From contig WFOZ01000288.1 in the NCBI GenBank assembly GCA_015487825.1, forward strand, positions 1 through 8,326: DNA of 8,326 nucleotides. The letters run 5' to 3'. The stretch comes from Planctomycetaceae bacterium. GTDB lineage: Bacteria > Planctomycetota > Planctomycetia > Planctomycetales > Planctomycetaceae. A model generated the notes under the pieces. That model saw only the letters and a program-made list of their open reading frames with translations, had not been told where the DNA came from and ran no database searches. Position 1 is the first letter of the stretch; each line of letters opens with the position of its first letter. This document shows positions 1-6,546 of the stretch, piece by piece. Both the position numbers and the translations under genes were made by a program.

Positions 1-40
1 CTTAAGGTGGAATATTGTAAGCCACGCTAAACGTCAATGG

Positions 41-68
41 TTGCATTGTGGTTTCGGTAGGATATAAC
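41..68 (+). promoter_or_regulatory. possible sigma-70-type promoter
   Basis: A TATAAC hexamer at 63-68 matches the -10 consensus at five of six bases. A weak -35-like TTGCAT lies at 41-46, 16 bp upstream. Transcription would begin near position 75 and leave a leader of about 105 nt before the epimerase start at 181. The -35 match is poor (three of six), so this is a candidate only. It is the best-looking promoter ahead of the nucleotide-sugar block. Confidence 0.3.
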
Positions 69-94
69 TGCCAGATATACTAATGACTAAGTTG

Positions 95-126
95 AGGGGC
101 CTTTATTCATTCAAAAGAAGCCCCCT
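95..126. other. GC-rich hairpin in the leader of the epimerase gene
   Basis: AGGGGC (95-100) can pair with GCCCC at 120-124. A bulge and two or three A-T pairs can extend the stem inward, leaving an AT-rich loop. No T-run follows, so it is not a convincing intrinsic terminator. It could end transcription from a gene left of the window or fold in the 5' leader of the downstream block. Confidence 0.3.
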
Positions 127-170
127 AACCAAAGATCTCTTAAACGGGCATAACCTGGTTTGAACACGCA

Positions 171-176
171 GAGGAA
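171..176 (+). promoter_or_regulatory. ribosome binding site deciding the epimerase start
   Basis: GAGGAA at 171-176 lies just before the ATG at 181, with about six bases between GAGG and the start. It supports the ATG at 181 over the in-frame TTG at 160, which would place this site inside the gene and add seven residues ahead of the nucleotide-binding strand. Confidence 0.6.
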
Positions 177-180
177 CGCA

Positions 181-1149
181 ATGAAAATATTGATCACTGG
201 TGGAGCCGGATTTATCGGCAGTCATATTGTCGATGCTCTTATTACAAAAGGGCATTCTCCGATTGTTGTCGACAACCTCAGCAGCGGGCGGAAAGAGAAT
301 CTGCCTGAGCAGGTGCCGTTGTATGTGGTCGATGTTTGTGACAAATCGGCCCTTCAGAAGGTGTTTGAGAAAGAAAAACCGGATCTGGTATGCCATCAGG
401 CTGCACAGATGTCGGTCAGCTTATCGGTCAAACAGCCGAGTTTTGATGCTCAGGTTAACATCCTCGGACTGCTTAACACACTGGAATTGGCTCAGGAACA
501 TCAAGTTCAGAAATTTGTCTTTGCATCTTCTGGTGGGGTTCTGTACGGTAACGTCACGCAACCGGTTGCGGAAGATTATCCGGCGAATCCGATTTCCCCT
601 TACGGGATTTCGAAATGGGCCGGGGAGCGGTATTTGCAGTTCTTTTCGCAGGAACATGGACTGAAAACGGTAGCACTGCGTTATGCGAATGTTTTCGGAC
701 CTCGCCAGAATCCGCATGGAGAAGCAGGCGTGGTCGCCATTTTCTCTCAGCGAATGTTGCGGGGCGAACAGACAAAGGTAAACGGAGACGGCAAATATAT
801 CCGCGATTATGTTTATGTCGAAGATGTTGCCCGTGCCAATGTCCTGTCGTTACTTGAAGATGCACCGCAGATTCATGCGGCATTTAACGTAGGAACCGGC
901 AGACCAACTGATGTGAATGAGTTGGCTGAGCAACTGAAATCGTTAACTGAAAAAGAACTGAAAAACAGGGGAAGCTCTATCCATGTGCCGACACCGGAAC
1001 ATGGACCTGCCCGTGCGGGAGATTTACGATCAAACCTGATCGATGCGTCCCGGTTGCAGGAACTGTGGGACTGGTCCCCGCAAGTAACTCTAGAACACGG
1101 TTTAGAATTAGCAGTCAACTGGTTCGCAACGGAAGAATTTGGCAACTGA
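181..1149 (+). CDS. NAD-dependent nucleotide-sugar epimerase, UDP-glucose 4-epimerase-like
   Basis: This is an extended short-chain dehydrogenase/reductase of 322 residues, the usual family length, likely cytoplasmic. The N-terminal Rossmann motif TGGAGFIGSH (residues 6-15) and Asp31 at the end of strand 2 indicate NAD rather than NADP. The active site shows ASSGGVLYG (115-123) and the Tyr141-xxx-Lys145 pair in SPYGISKWAGE. RYANVFGPRQNPHGEAGVV (167-185) and RDYVYVEDVA (208-217) are typical of the UDP-hexose epimerase branch. The likely reaction is reversible C4 epimerisation of UDP-glucose/galactose or the N-acetyl forms; substrate cannot be fixed from sequence, so no gene symbol is given. 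The ATG at 181 is preferred because GAGGAA precedes it and the glycine-rich strand begins immediately. It is separated from the next gene by 167 nt, so co-transcription is possible but not certain. Class assignment is firm; specificity is not. Confidence 0.88.
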   Translation: MKILITGGAGFIGSHIVDALITKGHSPIVVDNLSSGRKENLPEQVPLYVVDVCDKSALQKVFEKEKPDLVCHQAAQMSVSLSVKQPSFDAQVNILGLLNTLELAQEHQVQKFVFASSGGVLYGNVTQPVAEDYPANPISPYGISKWAGERYLQFFSQEHGLKTVALRYANVFGPRQNPHGEAGVVAIFSQRMLRGEQTKVNGDGKYIRDYVYVEDVARANVLSLLEDAPQIHAAFNVGTGRPTDVNELAEQLKSLTEKELKNRGSSIHVPTPEHGPARAGDLRSNLIDASRLQELWDWSPQVTLEHGLELAVNWFATEEFGN

Positions 1150-1316
1150 CTGAAACAGGCAACTCAGATCCACAATGGGCCGGGAGAGTTACAAATAAAG
1201 ATTGATTACCGTGAACAGACCACACAATAACCTGGGTCGCTGGAAAATATTCTGCCGGTTTTGCGCAATATCATCGACAAGACACTACATCATCAGATTT
1301 ACAGAATAGACATACT

Positions 1317-2267
1317 ATGACACCTAAAACAATTCTCGTCACCGGCGGTGCAGGGTTCCTGGGCAGCCATCTTTGTGATCGTCTTATCGAACAGGGGCAC
1401 GATGTGATCTGTGTCGATAACTTTTTCTCTGGCTCAAAACAGAATGTTGCTCATTTAATCGGGAACCCGCATTTCGAACTGATCCGACATGATATTGTTC
1501 GACCGCTGTTTATTGAAGCAGATCAGATTTACAATCTGGCCTGTCCTGCTTCACCCAAAGCGTATCAGCACAATCCGATTAAAACGATAAAAACCTCAAC
1601 CGTGGGGATGGTCAATGTTCTTGGGATTGCCAAGCGGTGCGGGGCGAGACTGCTGCATACTTCGACGTCAGAAGTGTATGGCGATCCGGAAATTCATCCT
1701 CAAACAGAAGATTACTGGGGAAACGTCAACCCGATCGGGCCACGCAGTTGTTACGACGAAGGAAAACGGGTCGCAGAATCACTCTGTATGAACTATCATC
1801 TGGCTCATAATCTGGAAGTTCGCATTGTGCGGATTTTCAATACCTACGGACCACGCATGCACCCGGATGATGGGCGAGTCGTTTCCAATTTCATTATGCA
1901 GGCGCTACGGGATGAACCGTTAACTTTGTATGGCGATGGATTGCAGACTCGTTCCTTCTGTTATGTCGCAGATTTAATTGACGCCTTCATTCGGATGATG
2001 AATCAGGATGAAGAAATCGGGCCGGTCAATACGGGAAATCCAACAGAAAACACTATGAAGGAACTGGCAGAAGCGGTCATTAAAGTCTCAGGTTCAAAAA
2101 GTGGAATGACCTACATGCCATTGCCTGAAGATGACCCGAAGCAGCGTTGTCCGAATATCGAAAAAGCAAAAAAAGTTTTGAGCTGGCAGCCGACAACCGA
2201 TCTGGAAACCGGGTTGAAACACGCTGTCGATTATTACCGAGAACGGATTCGAAAGGGAGAGTTGTGA
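1317..2267 (+). CDS. UDP-glucuronate decarboxylase (UDP-xylose synthase)
   Basis: This 316-residue extended short-chain dehydrogenase closely follows the UXS family. It would convert UDP-glucuronate to UDP-xylose and CO2 through a 4-keto intermediate with bound NAD. Visible signatures are [10 protein letters not shown] (9-18), CVDNFFSG (32-39), NLACPASP (73-80), [11 protein letters not shown] (114-124) with Glu119 in the position used for decarboxylation, and [11 protein letters not shown] (144-154) with Tyr146 and Lys150. [19 protein letters not shown] (174-192), [13 protein letters not shown] (205-217) and the late [10 protein letters not shown] (272-281), whose Arg277 is expected to contact the carboxylate, complete the pattern. 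Length matches bacterial UXS, with no membrane anchor as in animal enzymes. No clear Shine-Dalgarno precedes the ATG; the start is fixed by the adjacent Rossmann strand. The stop codon overlaps the next gene, so the two are almost surely co-translated. UDP-xylose would feed a xylose-containing exopolysaccharide, or could supply a regulator of UDP-glucose dehydrogenase. Confidence 0.93.
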   Translation: MTPKTILVTGGAGFLGSHLCDRLIEQGHDVICVDNFFSGSKQNVAHLIGNPHFELIRHDIVRPLFIEADQIYNLACPASPKAYQHNPIKTIKTSTVGMVNVLGIAKRCGARLLHTSTSEVYGDPEIHPQTEDYWGNVNPIGPRSCYDEGKRVAESLCMNYHLAHNLEVRIVRIFNTYGPRMHPDDGRVVSNFIMQALRDEPLTLYGDGLQTRSFCYVADLIDAFIRMMNQDEEIGPVNTGNPTENTMKELAEAVIKVSGSKSGMTYMPLPEDDPKQRCPNIEKAKKVLSWQPTTDLETGLKHAVDYYRERIRKGEL

Positions 2268-3274
2268 GTAAATATCTTGTCACTGGAGCAGCAGGGTTTA
2301 TTGGATCACATTTATCTGGAAAGTTGCTTGACCGCGGCGACGAAGTCGTCGGCATCGATAACCTCAACGACTACTACGACCCAACGCTCAAACAGGCGAG
2401 ACTGGATCGATTAAACCCGCGAGAAGGTTTTCGGCACGTTAATATCAATCTGGAAGACCGGGAAGATCTCTATAAATTATTCGATGAAATCAACCCCGAC
2501 GTCGTGGTTAACCTGGCAGCACAGGCGGGTGTGCGATATTCACTGACGAATCCTCACGCTTATATCGACAGTAACATTGTCGGGTTCACAAATATTCTGG
2601 AAGCGTGCAGGCATCACGAAACCAGGCATCTGGTTTATGCTTCTTCCAGTTCGGTTTATGGCACGAACAAAAAGATGCCTTTCTCGATCCATCATAGTGT
2701 CGATCACCCGGTCAGTCTGTATGCTGCTTCGAAAAAAGCGAATGAACTGATGGCTCACACTTACAGCCATCTTTATGGACTTCCGACAACCGGCCTGAGA
2801 TTCTTCACCGTATATGGCCCCTGGGGTCGCCCGGATATGGCCCTGTTTCTGTTTACCAAAGCCATTCTGGAAGATCGCCCGATTGACGTCTTCAACTACG
2901 GAAAAATGAAACGGGACTTCACTTATGTAGATGATATTGTTGAAGGTGTAATTCGCGTTTCTGATAACGTGCCCAAGCCAAACCCTGACTGGTCGGAAGA
3001 TGAATCAGATCCGGGTTCCAGTGCAGCACCGTATAAGTTGTACAACATTGGCAACAACGAACCGGTCGAGTTGATGTACATGATCGAAACCATCGAAAAA
3101 TGTCTCGGCAAAACCGCAGAGAAAAATATGATGCCGATTCAACCGGGCGACGTCCCTGCCACTTATGCAGATATCGACGATTTAGTCCGCGACGTCGGCT
3201 TCCGCCCCGCCACTCCAATCGAAACCGGAATCGCCAATTTCATCGAATGGTATCGCGATTTTTATCAGGTATAG
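2264..3274 (+). CDS. UDP-glucuronate 4-epimerase
   Basis: This extended short-chain dehydrogenase interconverts UDP-glucuronate and UDP-galacturonate. The GTG at 2264 gives 336 residues, the usual length, and overlaps the preceding TGA by 4 nt (GTGA). GGGAG at 2255-2259 is a plausible, closely spaced ribosome site. The open frame continues upstream to 2147 inside the decarboxylase gene, but that part would put about 39 extra residues before the Rossmann strand and is rejected. Motifs are [10 protein letters not shown] (7-16), the diagnostic [16 protein letters not shown] (32-47), [11 protein letters not shown] (83-93), YASSSSVYG (125-133), [11 protein letters not shown] (151-161) with Tyr153 and Lys157, [14 protein letters not shown] (180-193) and [11 protein letters not shown] (216-226). 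The DYYDP stretch and GRPDMA separate this branch from GalE. It uses the same substrate as its upstream neighbour, and the overlap suggests coupled expression. UDP-galacturonate would supply acidic sugar for capsule or exopolysaccharide. Confidence 0.9.
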   Translation: MSKYLVTGAAGFIGSHLSGKLLDRGDEVVGIDNLNDYYDPTLKQARLDRLNPREGFRHVNINLEDREDLYKLFDEINPDVVVNLAAQAGVRYSLTNPHAYIDSNIVGFTNILEACRHHETRHLVYASSSSVYGTNKKMPFSIHHSVDHPVSLYAASKKANELMAHTYSHLYGLPTTGLRFFTVYGPWGRPDMALFLFTKAILEDRPIDVFNYGKMKRDFTYVDDIVEGVIRVSDNVPKPNPDWSEDESDPGSSAAPYKLYNIGNNEPVELMYMIETIEKCLGKTAEKNMMPIQPGDVPATYADIDDLVRDVGFRPATPIETGIANFIEWYRDFYQV

Positions 3275-3290
3275 GTGAGAAGTACCAATC

Positions 3291-4181
3291 ATGAAAAGAC
3301 GAGGCATCATTCTGGCAGGCGGATCGGGGACGCGGCTCTACCCGGCGACACTTCCAATCAGCAAGCAGTTGCTGCCGATTTACGATAAACCGATGATCTA
3401 CTATCCTCTCTCGACGCTGATGCTGGCCGGCATCCGGGAGATTCTCATCATCAGCACTCCGCACGATCTGCCGTTGTTTCGCAGATTGCTTGGTGATGGA
3501 AAACAGTGGGGCCTGAACATCGATTATCGGGAACAGCCAAAACCGGAAGGACTCGCCCAGGCGTTTTTGATCGGCGAAGAGTTTATTCAAAACGAACCAT
3601 GCTGTCTCATTCTGGGAGATAACATCTTCTACGGGCACAAACTGGTCGATTCACTCGAAGCGGCATCCGACAGTTCATCCGGTGCGACCGTGTTTGCTTA
3701 CCATGTCAAAGATCCGCAGCGATACGGCGTGGTTGTCTTAAACGAACAGGGCAAACCTACCGAGATTGAGGAAAAGCCGGAACATCCAAAATCAAAACTG
3801 GCGGTCACCGGGCTTTATTTTTATGACAACAAAGTCGTCCAATACGCCAGGGACCTCAAACCATCTGCTCGTGGAGAGCTCGAAATAACCGATTTGAATC
3901 GGATTTATCTGGAGCAGGGCAATCTCGATGTTGAGATCTTCGGTCGAGGAACCGCCTGGCTCGATACCGGCACGCACCGCTCGTTGCGGGAAGCATCCGA
4001 TTATGTCAGCGTCATCGAAGAACGGCAGGGCTTAAAAATTTCCTGCCCTGAAGAAATCGCCTGGCGACTCGGTTACATCAACGATGACCAACTCCACAAG
4101 CTGGCAGAACCGATCGCCAATGGCGATTACGGCAAATATCTGCTGAACCTGCTGGAACAGAAATCATCCTATTATTTGTAA
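3291..4181 (+). CDS. rfbA: glucose-1-phosphate thymidylyltransferase RmlA
   Basis: This 296-residue cytoplasmic nucleotidyltransferase joins glucose-1-phosphate and dTTP to give dTDP-glucose and pyrophosphate, the first step to dTDP-rhamnose and related sugars. The signature loop GGSGTRLYP (10-18) with Arg15 and [19 protein letters not shown] (22-40) with Lys25 bind the triphosphate. LGDNIFYG (108-115) carries metal-binding Asp110. [10 protein letters not shown] (159-168), TGLYFYD (173-179), GELEITDLN (195-203) and [11 protein letters not shown] (219-229) with Asp225 complete the active site and match the family throughout. Full length fits RmlA. It starts 16 nt after the epimerase stop, and AGGTGA (3273-3278) is a ribosome-site-like sequence at a longer than usual distance. 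It is probably the last gene of the plus-strand operon. Enzymes for the later rhamnose steps (RmlB, RmlC, RmlD) are absent nearby. RmlA in other bacteria is inhibited by dTDP-rhamnose; whether this one is cannot be read here. Confidence 0.95.
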   Translation: MKRRGIILAGGSGTRLYPATLPISKQLLPIYDKPMIYYPLSTLMLAGIREILIISTPHDLPLFRRLLGDGKQWGLNIDYREQPKPEGLAQAFLIGEEFIQNEPCCLILGDNIFYGHKLVDSLEAASDSSSGATVFAYHVKDPQRYGVVVLNEQGKPTEIEEKPEHPKSKLAVTGLYFYDNKVVQYARDLKPSARGELEITDLNRIYLEQGNLDVEIFGRGTAWLDTGTHRSLREASDYVSVIEERQGLKISCPEEIAWRLGYINDDQLHKLAEPIANGDYGKYLLNLLEQKSSYYL

Positions 4182-4239
4182 CCTCGCTCGGTCCGCTATG
4201 GCGGTTCAGGATCGAAATAAGTTCCCGGTTTATCCCAGC

Positions 4240-4264
4240 ACGGCTGGTTTGTTTTGACAGCCGT
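4240..4264. terminator. possible terminator-like hairpin after rfbA
   Basis: ACGGCTG (4240-4246) and CAGCCGT (4258-4264) form a perfect 7-bp stem around an 11-nt T-rich loop, about 60 nt beyond the rfbA stop. The following bases are A-rich rather than a T-run, so it lacks the classic intrinsic-terminator tail. It may instead stabilise the 3' end of the message. Confidence 0.3.
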
Positions 4265-4286
4265 AACCAAAATAAAATGTTAGAAA

Positions 4287-4303
4287 TTTGCGAAAGCCGC
4301 AAA
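4287..4303. other. short hairpin between rfbA and nfo
   Basis: TTTGCG (4287-4292) pairs perfectly with CGCAAA (4298-4303) around the 5-nt loop AAAGC. It lies between the larger stem at 4240-4264 and the REP-like element, so the three stems are stacked within about 150 nt. Its function is unknown, and a chance occurrence is possible for a 6-bp stem. Confidence 0.25.
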
Positions 4304-4323
4304 GAAATTAACCGTTAGTAGTA

Positions 4324-4387
4324 TAGGGTGCGTCGTGACGCACCAGCCTGTTCATGTGGTGAAAAAAGTGCATCACGACGCACCCTA
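4324..4387. repeat. REP-like double palindrome (non-autonomous repeat)
   Basis: Two 20-nt arms, 4324-4343 and 4368-4387, are inverted copies matching at 19 of 20 positions (C4339 against A4372 is the mismatch), separated by 24 nt. Each arm is itself palindromic: in the left arm GGTGCGTC (4327-4334) pairs with GACGCACC (4337-4344) around a GT loop, and in the right arm GTGCATC pairs with GACGCAC with one mismatch. The element can fold as one long cruciform or as two small hairpins, the pattern of paired REP sequences dispersed by RAYT-type transposases. No transposase is present, so mobility in trans is an inference. It could also act as a bidirectional transcription or mRNA-end element. Confidence 0.7.
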
Positions 4388-4465
4388 CAAATTGAATCCA
4401 TTAAAATAGGGAAGTTATTTCAGGACTAATCCTTAATAGAAAAAACACTTCACGGATAATTAAAT

Positions 4466-5323
4466 ATGCCACTATTCGGATCACATTTATCAATTGCAGG
4501 CGGCTACTACAAAGCCGCTGCGAAGGCGGCAGAACTCGGGCTCGACACCGTCCAGATTTTCACAAAGAACAACAATCGCTGGCAAGGGAAAGAGTTAACG
4601 GATGAAGATTGCAGATTGTTTCGCGAAGCCGTTGCAAAAGCCGGGCTCGTTCTGCCTTGCTCTCATGACAGTTATCTGATCAACCTGGCCAGCCCGAAAG
4701 AAGATCTCTGGCAGAAATCGGTTGATGCTCTCACGATTGAATTAGAGCGAGCAGAAGCATTGGGGCTTGAAGGTGTTGTCATGCATCCCGGCAGTTTTGT
4801 TGATGACACCGAACAGGGCGGCCTGAAACGGATCGCCAAAGGGATTGATGAAGTTCATCAACGGATCGCCGGGATTCATTGCAAACTGTGGCTCGAAACC
4901 ACAGCCGGGCAGGGGACGAATCTGGGACATCGCTTTGAACATCTGGCACAAATTCTTGAGGATGTCAAAGATGCAGAACGGCTCGGGATTTGTGTCGATA
5001 CCTGTCACATTTTTGCAGCCGGCTACCCACTTGTTTCACAAGAAGATTACAACGCGACCTTTGCAGAATTTGATGAATTGATCGGCATCGAAAAAATCTG
5101 TTCATTTCACATTAACGACAGCAAAAAACCATTGGGCAGCCGAGTCGATCGGCACGATCACATCGGCGAAGGAGAACTCGGCCTCGAACCATTCCGCCAC
5201 CTCGTTAATGATCCCCGTTTTGAAAAACTGCCGATGTATCTGGAAACGAAAAAAGAAAAACGAGATGATGTCGAAATGGACGCCATCAATCTGGCTGTAC
5301 TCAAAGGACTGATGAAACAGTAG
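4466..5323 (+). CDS. nfo: endonuclease IV (deoxyribonuclease IV)
   Basis: This 285-residue AP endonuclease of the Nfo family has the expected full length. It cuts DNA 5' of abasic sites and removes blocked 3' ends in base-excision repair, using three zinc ions in a TIM barrel. The nine metal ligands known from the E. coli enzyme can all be placed by motif: His67 (CSHDSYLINLA), His107 (MHPGS), Glu144 (LETTAGQGTNLG), Asp178 and His181 (CVDTCHIFAAGY), His215 (FHINDSKKPLGSRVDRHDHIG region), Asp228 and His230 (DRHDHIGEGELG) and Glu260 (YLETKK). The N-terminus GSHLSIAGGYYKA and QIFTKNNNRW are also typical. No clear Shine-Dalgarno precedes the ATG, but the start agrees with family alignment. It stands apart from both sugar blocks, 284 nt after rfbA and convergent with the following minus-strand gene, so it is probably its own unit. 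Confidence 0.96.
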   Translation: MPLFGSHLSIAGGYYKAAAKAAELGLDTVQIFTKNNNRWQGKELTDEDCRLFREAVAKAGLVLPCSHDSYLINLASPKEDLWQKSVDALTIELERAEALGLEGVVMHPGSFVDDTEQGGLKRIAKGIDEVHQRIAGIHCKLWLETTAGQGTNLGHRFEHLAQILEDVKDAERLGICVDTCHIFAAGYPLVSQEDYNATFAEFDELIGIEKICSFHINDSKKPLGSRVDRHDHIGEGELGLEPFRHLVNDPRFEKLPMYLETKKEKRDDVEMDAINLAVLKGLMKQ

Positions 5324-5375
5324 AAGAAAATTCAACTATTATCGGTACTGCCAAGCGGGCAATGCAAAGCGATTT

Positions 5376-6266
5376 CTAAAGTGCTCCGCTGCCGGTGAGT
5401 ACAACGCGGATCGTTTTGAATAGAATCTTGATATCATTCCAGAGACAACAGTTTTGCAGATAGATCAAGTCATAAGTAACTTTTCTGCGAAAGCTGGTGA
5501 TATCGTTATCGTAGCCGTTTTCAATTTGTGCCAGACCGGTTAAACCGGGTTTAAGCCCCAGTCTTTGAATATAATCCGGGATTTCACTGGAAAGATGCTC
5601 GATAAACTCCGGACGTTCCGGACGAGGACCGACCATCGACATTTCGCCTCGCAGCACGTTCCAAAGTTGAGGCAGTTCGTCAAGACGGGTCTTGCGCAGA
5701 AAACGCCCGATGGCTGTCACTCTCAAATCTCCCTTAACGGCAAACTGAGCCCCATCGCGTTCTGCATCGTTACGCATTGTACGAAATTTATACAGCGTAA
5801 ACTCCTTGCCATATTTGTATTCGTTGCGGCGGTCATTCTCCACACGCCGCCGTTCAGCAATCCCTTCAGGAGGGCCGATATTTTTGACACGACGATCTGT
5901 TTTCTTTTTTCGCAGATTCAGACCAACTCGAGTTTGTGTGAAAATAGCAGGACCAGGTGATGTCAGTTTGACTGCGATTGCTGTCAGTAACATAATTGGC
6001 CATAACAGCAGTAACAGGCCCACCGCCATCACGATATCTAAAATACGTTTAGAAGCCCGTGTCATACGAGACAGGCAATGCACATTACTGCGAGGAATTT
6101 GAAGATGTAATCGACTGATCCAGTCCGCTTCAAGCTGCGGAACATCATGAATCACTTCTTCGCAATGCGAATATTCGAGGACATCCGCCAACGGCCCCGG
6201 TAATACCTGGGGAGTCTTTTTTGCAGTTTTCTCAAGTTCAAAAGGGAGGGGCGAGAGTGTGCTCAT
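5376..6266 (-). CDS. polyprenyl-phosphate sugar-1-phosphate transferase with charged insertion
   Basis: This 296-residue monotopic phosphoglycosyltransferase of the bacterial sugar transferase family would transfer a sugar phosphate from a UDP-sugar to undecaprenyl phosphate, starting a repeat unit on the inner face of the membrane. One hydrophobic segment (about 76-99) contains Pro90, as in the re-entrant helix of PglC-type enzymes. The core is KRILDIVMA (73-81), SPGPAIFTQTRVG (103-115), FTLYKFRTM (156-164), RKTRLDELPQLWNVLRGEMS (191-210) with the catalytic Asp196-Glu197 pair, MVGPRPERPEF (211-221) and GLKPGLTGLAQI (237-248). Two features are odd: a soluble N-terminal extension of about 72 residues, and an insertion of about 38 residues rich in Arg and Lys (116-153) between the RVG and YKFRTM motifs, which are normally nearly adjacent. 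An internal Met68 (codon 6063-6065) could give a compact 229-residue form; the upstream ATG is kept because the frame is open, though it has no Shine-Dalgarno. The sugar transferred is unknown. Confidence 0.9.
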   Translation of the reverse strand: MSTLSPLPFELEKTAKKTPQVLPGPLADVLEYSHCEEVIHDVPQLEADWISRLHLQIPRSNVHCLSRMTRASKRILDIVMAVGLLLLLWPIMLLTAIAVKLTSPGPAIFTQTRVGLNLRKKKTDRRVKNIGPPEGIAERRRVENDRRNEYKYGKEFTLYKFRTMRNDAERDGAQFAVKGDLRVTAIGRFLRKTRLDELPQLWNVLRGEMSMVGPRPERPEFIEHLSSEIPDYIQRLGLKPGLTGLAQIENGYDNDITSFRRKVTYDLIYLQNCCLWNDIKILFKTIRVVLTGSGAL

Positions 6267-6546
6267 TGCTTATTTCATTGACGATCAAATAGAAATATAA
6301 CTGCTTGGTCATTTCTAATTTTGCGTTAAGCCAATCAGTGATTTGATCAATCTCAGAACAGGGCCTAACACAACTACAGTCTATGGCCCTTTGACTCGTG
6401 GTGTTTATTATAAAATCTGTAAAGTGTTGATTCGCTTGCTCTCGCTGTAAAGCCTTGCCGGTTGCAACGATCATTCCGATTATACGAATTGTTTTTCGAA
6501 ATCAACCATAAAGATGTTTCTGTAGAAAATAATGTGCGTATTTCAT
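6267..6546. other. 280-nt gap between the two minus-strand glycosyltransferase genes
   Basis: No convincing gene is present. On the minus strand there are two perfect TATAAT hexamers (6479-6484 and 6407-6412). A 6-bp inverted repeat (AGGGCC 6360-6365 with GGCCCT 6385-6390, 19-nt loop) has no adjoining T-run. A 78-codon minus-strand open frame (6238-6474) matches nothing I recognise and runs into the phosphotransferase start in another frame. The gap probably contains the phosphotransferase promoter. Confidence 0.5.
6479..6505 (-). promoter_or_regulatory. possible promoter for the phosphotransferase gene
   Basis: Read on the minus strand, TTGATT (6505-6500) is followed after 15 nt by a perfect TATAAT (6484-6479). 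The spacing is shorter than the 17 nt optimum. Transcription would start near 6472 and give a leader of about 200 nt. A second TATAAT at 6412-6407 has no good -35 partner. Either could drive the gene starting at 6266 separately from the gene upstream. Confidence 0.25.

Larger units (their letters stand above)
4182..4465. other. structured non-coding gap between rfbA and nfo
   Basis: These 284 nt contain no credible gene. They hold three inverted repeats listed separately: a 7-bp stem at 4240-4264, a 6-bp stem at 4287-4303 and a REP-like double palindrome at 4324-4387. The last ~75 nt before nfo are AT-rich and have no strong Shine-Dalgarno; CGGA at 4453-4456 is the only weak candidate. The gap most likely marks the end of the sugar operon and the start of an independent nfo unit. 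Confidence 0.6.

Noticed and set aside
160..180. TTG start seven codons upstream of the epimerase ATG
   Set aside because: The GAGGAA ribosome site lies within this stretch and the conserved N-terminal strand begins at the ATG at 181.
554..883. 109-codon antisense frame within the first epimerase gene
   Set aside because: It is a shadow of a strongly supported coding gene and shows no family motif. Similar antisense frames in the other genes were rejected for the same reason.
1150..1316. Promoter or small gene in the gap between the epimerase and UXS genes
   Set aside because: TCGACA at 1274-1279 resembles a -35 box but has no matching -10 at proper spacing, and no credible small frame is present.
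2147..2263. Upstream extension of the glucuronate epimerase frame inside the UXS gene
   Set aside because: It would put about 39 unrelated residues before the Rossmann strand. The GTG at 2264 gives the family length and a ribosome site just upstream.
4193..4204. CCGC/GCGG hairpin just after rfbA
   Set aside because: Only four base pairs with a four-base loop and no terminator tail.
5349..5361. TGCC/GGCA hairpin between convergent nfo and the phosphotransferase gene as a bidirectional terminator
   Set aside because: The stem is only four base pairs and has no T-run; chance is as likely.
6360..6390. AGGGCC/GGCCCT inverted repeat as a terminator
   Set aside because: Only six base pairs with a 19-nt loop and no T-run on either strand.
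6238..6474. 78-codon minus-strand open frame between the two glycosyltransferase genes
   Set aside because: No recognisable motif or ribosome site; it overlaps the phosphotransferase start in another frame, and the region looks like a leader or promoter.
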